The notes below the pieces were generated by a model, which was given only the letters and a program-made list of their open reading frames with translations, did no database searches and was not told the DNA's origin. A DNA stretch of 7,432 nucleotides from positions 1-7,432 of the forward strand of contig CADCWK010000112.1 in assembly GCA_902806375.1 (NCBI GenBank). The letters run 5' to 3'. The stretch comes from an uncultured Thermomicrobiales bacterium. GTDB taxonomy: Bacteria; Chloroflexota; Chloroflexia; Thermomicrobiales; UBA6265. The translations under genes were made by a program, and so were the position numbers. Positions 1 through 5,170 of the stretch are shown here, one piece after another (position 1 is the first letter of the stretch; each line of letters starts with the position of its first letter).

Positions 1-249
1 CGGTCCGGGACGGTCAGCGGCCAGCGGCTGGCCTCGGTCGGTTCCATCGGCGGGAGCATGGACGGCGACCCGGACGCCGCCTGGGCACTGGCCCACTGGG
101 ACGGCGCGACCTGGACGATCGAGCACCGCCGCACCCCCTACGACGTCGAGGCCGCCGCCGCCGAGGTCGCCCGCCTCCACCCCATCCCGGCCCTCGGCGC
201 GGTGCTGGCCGAGCGGCTGCGGCAGGCCCGCTGGCTGCCGTTCACCTGA
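1..249 (+). CDS. Metallophosphoesterase, YfcE/MJ0936 type, C-terminal part (5' end outside window)
   Basis: The reading frame is open from base 1 and ends at a TGA at 247-249, giving the last 82 residues of a longer protein. The visible part contains a GSIGGSMDGDP segment (residues 15-25 of the fragment). It matches the GSVGxPxDGDPRAA(Y/W)AL strand-loop found near the C-terminus of YfcE/MJ0936-type calcineurin-like phosphoesterases. It is followed by a strand ending in HRRTPYDVEAAA, which is the usual last strand and helix of the family. These enzymes are small cytosolic metal-dependent phosphodiesterases of about 160-250 residues, often of unknown physiological substrate. The metal-binding His/Asp motifs lie upstream of the window, so activity cannot be judged. 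An ATG at 58 is internal to this conserved segment and should not be taken as the start. The gene converges on the diguanylate cyclase. The family call is by remembered motif pattern, not by alignment. Confidence 0.75.
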   Translation, partial: RSGTVSGQRLASVGSIGGSMDGDPDAAWALAHWDGATWTIEHRRTPYDVEAAAAEVARLHPIPALGAVLAERLRQARWLPFT

Positions 250-281
250 GCGCCGGTCCTGGTTCCATTGGCCGCTGGTCC

Positions 282-312
282 GCGACGGCATCGCCCGACG
301 GGATCACGTCGC
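282..312 (+). terminator. Candidate stem-loop downstream of the phosphoesterase
   Basis: GCGACG (282-287) pairs with CGTCGC (307-312), a perfect 6-bp stem. Inside its 19-nt loop a small CCC/GGG pairing (294-296 with 300-302) is possible. It begins 33 nt after the phosphoesterase stop codon. No T-run follows, so it is not a classical intrinsic terminator, although U-poor terminators are common in very GC-rich genomes. Chance stems of this size are also frequent at this base composition. Confidence 0.25.
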
Positions 313-346
313 CAGGCGTCCCCGCGTCAGACACCGTCGGGCGCTC

Positions 347-356
347 CGACCGGTCG
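347..356. repeat. Perfect 10-bp palindrome in the convergent gap
   Basis: CGACCGGTCG equals its own reverse complement. It sits between the two converging genes. It could be part of a bidirectional termination structure or a chance palindrome; nothing else supports a function. Confidence 0.2.
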
Positions 357-391
357 CCGGGTCGACCCCGCACCGAGACCGGCCCAGCAGC

Positions 392-420
392 GGCCCGCGC
401 GTGAGTGCCCGGCGCGGGTC
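392..420 (-). terminator. Strong stem-loop over the diguanylate cyclase stop codon
   Basis: GGCCCGCGC (392-400) can pair with GCGCGGGTC (412-420) across an 11-nt loop. This gives a nine-pair stem with one G-U pair (when read as plus-strand RNA) and otherwise only G-C pairs. The right arm overlaps the cyclase stop codon (419-421 on the minus strand), so the hairpin forms exactly at the 3' end of that mRNA. It is the strongest simple stem I found in the 169-nt gap between the converging genes. It lacks a U-tract on either strand. It is probably a terminator or 3'-end stabiliser and may act in both directions. Confidence 0.45.
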
Positions 421-3400
421 ACCCGTCAGCGGTCGTCTGGCGCAGGTCGCCCTGGGCCTCCATCCTGGCCCAGGCCCGCGCGTTCATGCGCTCGTCGTAG
501 ACGACGCGCTGCCCCTTGCCCCGCGCCTTGGCCTCGTACATCGCGATGTCGGCCTCGCGGAGCAGGTCGTGCTCCTCGTCGTCGTCCGGCAGGCCGATCG
601 CGATCCCGAGGCTGGGCGAGACCAGGAGCTCGTGGCCGTTGATCGTGACCGGCTCCCGCAGGCGCTCGATGACCCGGTCGGCGAAGGTCTCCGCGCTGCC
701 GTGGTCGCGGAGTTCCTCGATCAGGATCGTGAACTCGTCGCCGCCCATCCGGGCGATGGTGTCGACGCCCCGCGCGGCGGTACCGAGCCGGTCGGCGACG
801 GTGCGGAGCAGCTGGTCCCCGGCGCTGTGGCCGAGGGTATCGTTGACGACCTTGAAGTCGTCGAGGTCGAGGAAGATGACCGCGAAGGACGTCCGGTTCT
901 GCAGGGCGCGCTTCCGGGCCTCGGCCAGTCGCTCGTTGAACAGCGCCCGGTTGGGCAGGCCGGTCAACGGGTCGTGGAACGCCTGGTGGAGCAACTGCTG
1001 CTCCAGGGTCCGCCGCTCGGTCACGTCGTGGGCGTTGATGACGATCCCGCGGACGGCGTGGTTGTCGAGCAGCGACGTGGCGATGATCTGGAGGTCGCGG
1101 CAGGAGCCATCGGCGTGATGGAACGAGACGACGATCGGCCCGGCTGGCTCGGGCCGACGGCGGCTCTGGTCGAGCAGGTCGTCGAACCGGGGCCGGTCGA
1201 TCCGGCTGATCCAGTCGAAGTCAGTCCTGCCCTCGATCTCCGTGGGCGCGAAGCCGAGGATCCGCATCGACGAGGGCGTCACGAAGCTGATCGTCCCGTC
1301 GCCGGCGACGAGCATCGTCAGGTCGGAGCCGTGCTGGACCAGCAGCCGGAACCGCTCCTCGCTCTCCCGCAGGCGCGCCTCGGCCTCCCTGCGCCACGTC
1401 ACGTCGCGGGCGTTGAGTACCAGCCCGCCGACGCTGGCGTGGGCCAGCAGGTTGGTAACGGTGATCTCCCACCACAGCCAGTCGCCGCTGCGGTGCCGCA
1501 CGCGAGCCTCGAACGAGACGGCCTCGCTCGGGCGCTCCAGGGCCCGGTCGAACTGGGCGATCGCCATGCCGCTGTCGTCGGGGTGGAACGCGAGCGGGGT
1601 GTCATGGCCGACGAGGTGGCTGAGCGAGTCGCCCAGGGCGAGCTCGGCGCTCGGGCTGGCGAACTGGACGCAGCCGTCGGGGTCCAGCACCATCACGATG
1701 TCCGGGGCGTGGCGGAACAGCGCCCGGAAGCGGTCCTCGCTCTCGCGCAGCCGCTTCTCGGCGTCGCGGTAGTCCGTCATGTCGTGGGCGTTGATGAGGA
1801 ACCCGTCGATGCCGGGCGTCCCGGTATGGTTGGTGATGACCATGCGGATCCAGCGCCACTGGCCGTCGGCCCGCCGGATCCGGGACTCGAAGTGGGCCGC
1901 CGCGCCCGGGTGCCCGTCGAGGCGGTGCAGTTCGCTCCGGAACCGGGTGCCGTCCTCCTCGTCGAAGATGCACGACTCGACTACCGACGGGGCGGTCGCG
2001 CCGGTCTGCACGAGGAATCCGTGCGCCGATGGGCTGGCGTAGGTGATTACGAGACCAGGGTCGAGGACGACGATGAAGTCCGCGGCGTGGCGGACGAGGG
2101 TCCCGAGCAGCGACTCCCGGAACCGGAGCGCCTCATCGGCCAGGACCTGATCCGTGACATCCCGGGCGGTGATCACGACCCCACCGATCTCGGGCCGGTC
2201 CTCCTTGTTGATCGCGGAGATTTCCAGCCACCGCCAGCCCCCGTCGGCATGACTGGCCTTGACCCGGATCCCGCTGAAGCGGTTGCCCGGCGACGCGCGG
2301 ATCCGTCGGAGCGCGTCCTCCATGCCGGCCAGGTGGTCAGGGTGGACGATATCCCTGACCGTGAGACGCGCCGCCTGGTCGAGGGGATAGCCCAGGACCG
2401 TCTCGAGCGCCGGACTGACGAATGACGCGATCCCGTTCCGGTCGGTGATGACCAGGATCTCCGACGACTGCTCGACGATCGACCGCATCCGGGCGTCCTG
2501 GGCGCGGCCGCGCTCCTCGGCCGCCCGCTGGTCGGAGATGTCGATCACGATCCCGCGCCAGGTGGACGACCCGTTGGCCGCCCGGTCCGCGTCCCGCTCG
2601 ACCATGTTGCGCAGCCAGCGAACCCGCCCGTCGCGGTGGATGATCCGGTAATCCAGGCTGGCGCGGCCAGGTCCCAGGAGGTCGGCGGTCGACTCCGCCC
2701 GGAACAGGTGGAGGTCGTCCGGGTGGACGATCGGCAGGAACGGCGGCTGGCGGACCGCGTCGTCGCCGGGCGCATAGCCGGTCAGGGTCGCCACCTGTGG
2801 GCTCAGATAGGAGGTCGTCCGCTCACCGGTCACCGGGTTGACCTGCTGGGTGTAGAGCGTGGCCGAGGGGGACTGCTCGACCAGCAGCCGGAACCGCGCC
2901 TCCCGGTCCCGGAGGGCGAGTTCCGCCTCGCGCTGGGGGGTGATGTCGATCATCACCCCGTGCCACCGGTCGACCTCCCCGCCGTCGATCGCCGACCGGG
3001 CGATCGACTTGACCCGGTTCCGCAGCCAGCGGACCTGCCCGTCGGGACGGATGATCCGGTACTCGTGCGTGTAGTCGGTGTGCCGATCCACGACGGCCGT
3101 CGCCGCCAGGGTGATCCGCTCCAGGTCGTCCGGGTGGACCATCGACGCGATCGCGAGGTTGTCCCGTACCCAGTGCTCGGCACTGATCCCGGTCAGGGTC
3201 TCGACCTCCGGGCTGATGTAGGTGGTGCGCAGGGTCCCATGCCGGGGGTCGTACTCCCGGATGTAGGCGACGATGCCCGGCAGGTCGTCGACAAGGGAGC
3301 GGTACCGCAGCTCGCTCTCCCGCAGGAGGTCGACCGTGTGCTGCTGGTCGGTCACGTCGCTGATCAGGAGCGCGTTGACGAGGGCGTCCTCGGCATCGCG

Positions 3401-4708
3401 GAAGACGACGGCGTCCTCCTGGAACAGCCGCCAGGCACCGTCCCGGTGCTGGAACCGGTAGACCACCTCCGACCGCTGGCCCACCTCGGGGGCGAGTGCC
3501 TGCGACGTGCGCGCCAGCGTGCGGTCCTCCGGGTGGACGCGGGACGACCAGAGGTCGGGATCGGCCAGCAACGCCTCGACCGGGAAGCCGCTGAGCTCCG
3601 TGATCCGGTCGCTCATCCCGCTGATCACCCAGCAGGCGGAGCCCGGGTCCCAGCGGCGCGTCTTGAGCGCCTCGTTCCGGTTGGGGGTGGGCAACCCCGG
3701 GACCCGGCGGGGAACCATGGGCCCAGACCCCGTCCCTTCGGTCTGGCCCGGTGTGCTCCCCGCCAGCGACCCCGTCCCCAGACCTGGTCCGGAGCCCGGC
3801 TGGCTGGCTGGCACACTGGCAAGGGGCAGCGACTCCGGCGGCGGCAGCGCGCCGACCAGCGGCCCCTCGGTGATGGCCAGGCCCAGGCAGGTGGCGAAGG
3901 CGGCGATCCGGTCCCGGTCCTGGTCGGAGCCGCCCTCGGGGTTGGTCCATTCGACCGTCAGGATACCGATCGGTCCACCGCCGGGCCCGTGCCGGAACGG
4001 CGCATGGATCGCCACCCGTGAGTCGTCGGCCATCCAGGTGACCGGCTCACCGGACCGGACCCTGACCGGCTGTCCGGTCTGGATCGCCCGGCCGAGTCCC
4101 GGGTCGGCCAGCGGCCGGATCAGATCGATCAGCCCGTAGCCGGTGTGGTTGACGATGAGGAGCCGCTCGCCCGAGATCAGACCGACCGAGACCCGGGGGC
4201 TCCGGCCGAACCGGACCAGATGCGGGATCGCGACCCGGACGAGCTCGTCGACCGTGGGGCAGGCGACCAGCTCACGGAACGGCTCGCGCAGCCACCCGGG
4301 GAGCTGTTCGACCGGGCTGGTCGCCCCTGGGCCGGCTGGGTCGACGACCGGACCGGGTCGGGCTGCGGCGGGTTCCGTCTCAGGCTGGAAGACGATGGTC
4401 AGGCCGTCCGACGTCGGGGTGACGATCGTCCGGACCGGATCCTGGGTGAGGGGGTCGACCATCCGGAACAGGTCCGGCCGGCGCCCGTCCATCGCCAGCC
4501 GCAGCAGCGCGGCCGCGTCCACCGGGATGCGCCCGACGGTCAGGTCCCAGAACGACTCCCCGGCGACAGGCCACTCCCTGGCCTCATGGCCGGTCCCCAG
4601 CACCCAGCGCTCGACCACCCAGTCCGCGTCGACCAGGACGGCCGTCAGTGCGCTACCGGCCGTCGTCCCTCCATGCGGTGTCCGGGGCGAGGGCGTCTGG
4701 ACGAGCAT
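419..4708 (-). CDS. Multi-PAS/GAF diguanylate cyclase (GGDEF) sensor protein
   Basis: This protein of 1429 residues should make cyclic di-GMP from two GTP. Domain order: weak PAS-like region (20-110), GAF-like domain (140-280), Pro/Gly/Ser linker (285-345), seven PAS domains (about 350-455, 470-590, 608-725, 743-852, 870-978, 996-1104, 1122-1230) and GGDEF (1236-1405). Each PAS ends in a D-x-T/S motif, and most are joined by a short helix such as LRESEERFR. The GGDEF core is complete: GGDEF at 1322-1326, LDLDDFK with D1281, and N1289 and D1298 at the guanine-contact spacing of PleD. An inhibitory RxxD site (R1313-D1316) lies five residues before GGDEF, predicting product inhibition. I see no signal peptide, membrane segment, kinase, receiver or EAL domain, so it should be cytosolic. 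The start is fixed: an in-frame TGA lies at 4718-4720, 9 nt upstream, and a good ribosome site precedes the ATG. The C-terminus ends in MNARAWARMEAQGDLR plus six residues, which resembles a GGDEF-EAL linker. Ligands of the PAS domains are unknown; no LOV-type cysteine motif is visible. Confidence 0.95.
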   Translation of the reverse strand: MLVQTPSPRTPHGGTTAGSALTAVLVDADWVVERWVLGTGHEAREWPVAGESFWDLTVGRIPVDAAALLRLAMDGRRPDLFRMVDPLTQDPVRTIVTPTSDGLTIVFQPETEPAAARPGPVVDPAGPGATSPVEQLPGWLREPFRELVACPTVDELVRVAIPHLVRFGRSPRVSVGLISGERLLIVNHTGYGLIDLIRPLADPGLGRAIQTGQPVRVRSGEPVTWMADDSRVAIHAPFRHGPGGGPIGILTVEWTNPEGGSDQDRDRIAAFATCLGLAITEGPLVGALPPPESLPLASVPASQPGSGPGLGTGSLAGSTPGQTEGTGSGPMVPRRVPGLPTPNRNEALKTRRWDPGSACWVISGMSDRITELSGFPVEALLADPDLWSSRVHPEDRTLARTSQALAPEVGQRSEVVYRFQHRDGAWRLFQEDAVVFRDAEDALVNALLISDVTDQQHTVDLLRESELRYRSLVDDLPGIVAYIREYDPRHGTLRTTYISPEVETLTGISAEHWVRDNLAIASMVHPDDLERITLAATAVVDRHTDYTHEYRIIRPDGQVRWLRNRVKSIARSAIDGGEVDRWHGVMIDITPQREAELALRDREARFRLLVEQSPSATLYTQQVNPVTGERTTSYLSPQVATLTGYAPGDDAVRQPPFLPIVHPDDLHLFRAESTADLLGPGRASLDYRIIHRDGRVRWLRNMVERDADRAANGSSTWRGIVIDISDQRAAEERGRAQDARMRSIVEQSSEILVITDRNGIASFVSPALETVLGYPLDQAARLTVRDIVHPDHLAGMEDALRRIRASPGNRFSGIRVKASHADGGWRWLEISAINKEDRPEIGGVVITARDVTDQVLADEALRFRESLLGTLVRHAADFIVVLDPGLVITYASPSAHGFLVQTGATAPSVVESCIFDEEDGTRFRSELHRLDGHPGAAAHFESRIRRADGQWRWIRMVITNHTGTPGIDGFLINAHDMTDYRDAEKRLRESEDRFRALFRHAPDIVMVLDPDGCVQFASPSAELALGDSLSHLVGHDTPLAFHPDDSGMAIAQFDRALERPSEAVSFEARVRHRSGDWLWWEITVTNLLAHASVGGLVLNARDVTWRREAEARLRESEERFRLLVQHGSDLTMLVAGDGTISFVTPSSMRILGFAPTEIEGRTDFDWISRIDRPRFDDLLDQSRRRPEPAGPIVVSFHHADGSCRDLQIIATSLLDNHAVRGIVINAHDVTERRTLEQQLLHQAFHDPLTGLPNRALFNERLAEARKRALQNRTSFAVIFLDLDDFKVVNDTLGHSAGDQLLRTVADRLGTAARGVDTIARMGGDEFTILIEELRDHGSAETFADRVIERLREPVTINGHELLVSPSLGIAIGLPDDDEEHDLLREADIAMYEAKARGKGQRVVYDERMNARAWARMEAQGDLRQTTADG
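1001..3661 (-). repeat. Seven tandem PAS repeats within the cyclase gene
   Basis: The D-x-T/S motifs closing each PAS fall at residues 451, 588, 723, 850, 976, 1102 and 1228, so steps are 137, 135, 127, 126, 126 and 126. Two subgroups are visible. PAS 2 and 3 are long and share a YRII-x2-DG-x-VRWLRN signature and an HPDDL motif. PAS 4 to 7 are shorter, without the YRII signature. Similarity persists in DNA: the 15-nt stretch CTCGCTCTCSCGCAG (coding LRESE on the minus strand) occurs at 1358-1372, 1736-1750 and 3311-3325. A 17-nt HPDD-coding stretch recurs at 2712-2728 and 3123-3139. This indicates growth by internal duplication. Confidence 0.85.
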
Positions 4709-4715
4709 GGGCGGA

Positions 4716-4722
4716 CCTCACC
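4716..4722 (-). promoter_or_regulatory. Ribosome binding site of the diguanylate cyclase gene
   Basis: Read on the minus strand the sequence is GGTGAGG, complementary to the 16S rRNA 3' end, with a 7-nt spacer to the ATG at 4708. The same bases contain the in-frame TGA that rules out any upstream start, so this site decides the start. Confidence 0.65.
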
Positions 4723-4805
4723 GTGGTAAGCAGGTATCCCGCCGGCTCCAGGACGTGCCAGGGTCGTCGCCATCTCCCGCGCCGACCGGCACCAGCGCGA
4801 TCCCC

Positions 4806-4821
4806 CTGCCCGACGGGGCAG
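4806..4821. repeat. Perfect hairpin/dyad CTGCCC-GACG-GGGCAG
   Basis: Two 6-bp arms match perfectly around a 4-nt loop. It lies about 100 nt upstream of the cyclase start and touches the weak minus-strand -10 candidate at 4820-4825. It could be an operator or a leader hairpin. No T-run follows on either strand, so a terminator is unlikely. Confidence 0.35.
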
Positions 4822-4849
4822 ATAACCATCCCGGCCGGCGAACTGTCCC
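4820..4849 (-). promoter_or_regulatory. Weak candidate promoter for the diguanylate cyclase gene
   Basis: On the minus strand GGGACA (4844-4849; four of six matches to TTGACA) is followed after 18 nt by TTATCT (4820-4825; three of six matches to TATAAT). This local AT-richer spot stands out in a very GC-rich region and would give a leader of about 100 nt. Promoter consensus in this organism is unknown, so this is only a candidate. Confidence 0.2.
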
Positions 4850-4860
4850 TGCCGGGACGG
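4843..4860. repeat. Second hairpin/dyad near the cyclase promoter candidate
   Basis: GTCCC (4845-4849) and GGGAC (4854-4858) form a perfect 5-bp stem around TGCC. In plus-strand RNA it extends to seven pairs by a U-G and a C-G pair (4843-4860). Its centre is about 38 nt from that of the 4806-4821 dyad. The two have a similar look (a CTG-led arm and a 4-nt loop), so they may form a pair of protein-binding sites. Chance is also possible at this GC content. Confidence 0.3.
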
Positions 4861-4992
4861 CACGGACCGGGCCGGAGTCATCCGGTCCTCCGGGTCCGAC
4901 GGCCCGGTCCGGGAACCTGCGGGACTCCCGCTCGATCCCGCTCGGGCCGAACGGGTGCGGCGGAATGCGTCGACCGGGCACCGTTGCGTCGA

Positions 4993-5015
4993 ACGACCAA
5001 CTCCCGACGACCAAC
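4993..5015. repeat. Short direct repeat ACGACCAAC x2
   Basis: ACGACCAAC occurs at 4993-5001 and 5007-5015, identical over 9 nt with a 14-nt period. It lies upstream of the helicase promoter candidate. Just downstream, GGAC recurs three times at 6-nt spacing (5022-5037). These could be regulator half-sites; two copies are too few to be sure. Confidence 0.25.
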
Positions 5016-5039
5016 GAGCCCGGACCTGGACCCGGACGA

Positions 5040-5066
5040 TTCCCCGTGCGCGCCCGGGTCTATGGT
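5040..5066 (+). promoter_or_regulatory. Weak candidate promoter for the helicase gene
   Basis: TATGGT at 5061-5066 matches TATAAT at four of six positions and is the most AT-rich spot before the helicase start. The only upstream partner is a poor TTCCCC (5040-5045) at 15 nt. It would give a leader of roughly 100 nt. GTACTGTAC directly after it (5065-5073) is a near-palindrome. This is a suggestion only. Confidence 0.25.
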
Positions 5067-5123
5067 ACTGTACGGGACGGCTGCGTCGTGGCGTCCACCG
5101 CCCTTCAGCACCCGCCCCGGCCT

Positions 5124-5143
5124 CGGTCATCCTGAAATGACCG
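5124..5143 (+). promoter_or_regulatory. Leader hairpin upstream of the helicase start
   Basis: CGGTCAT (5124-5130) and ATGACCG (5137-5143) are perfect inverted copies around a CCTGAA loop, giving a 7-bp stem that ends 27 nt before the GTG. Unlike most local hairpins its stem includes A-T pairs, so it is less likely to be a pure GC-content artefact. No U-run follows, so it is not an evident attenuator. As RNA it could affect mRNA stability or translation of the helicase; as DNA it could be an operator. Confidence 0.4.
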
Positions 5144-5170
5144 CCGCCCCCAACCAAGGTACCGAACCCA

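Larger units (their letters stand above)
4709..5170. other. Divergent intergenic region between cyclase and helicase genes
   Basis: These 462 nt separate the start codons of two divergently transcribed genes, so both promoters should lie here. I find no convincing protein gene: the open frames crossing it are unconserved low-complexity Pro/Arg/Gly readings that run into the antisense of the flanking genes. The region holds several inverted repeats, a 9-bp direct repeat and weak promoter-like hexamers, listed separately. A smaller GCGGG-ACT-CCCGC dyad sits at 4919-4931. No tRNA or recognisable riboswitch was seen. Confidence 0.7.

Noticed and set aside
58..249. Separate 63-residue small protein starting at ATG 58
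   Set aside because: The frame is open upstream to base 1 and the conserved phosphoesterase segment begins before this ATG, so it is the end of a longer gene.
250..418. Remnant of an EAL domain after the cyclase stop
   Set aside because: All three minus-strand frames of this segment lack an EAL-like stretch or the preceding QP-x-V/I motif, so no degraded domain is supported here.
401..2425. 674-residue plus-strand open frame antisense to the cyclase
   Set aside because: It lies entirely opposite the PAS/GGDEF coding region, whose motifs are unmistakable. Long antisense frames are expected at this GC content, and its translation is an Asp/Val/Glu/Arg-rich string with no recognisable domain.
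2636..4021. 461-residue plus-strand open frame antisense to the cyclase
   Set aside because: It has the same composition and frame relationship as the other shadows, lacks a conserved motif and overlaps the PAS region completely.
4709..4860. c-di-GMP riboswitch in the cyclase leader
   Set aside because: I looked for GEMM-type conserved elements because of the GGDEF product. The minus-strand leader has hairpins but none of the conserved A-rich core sequence.
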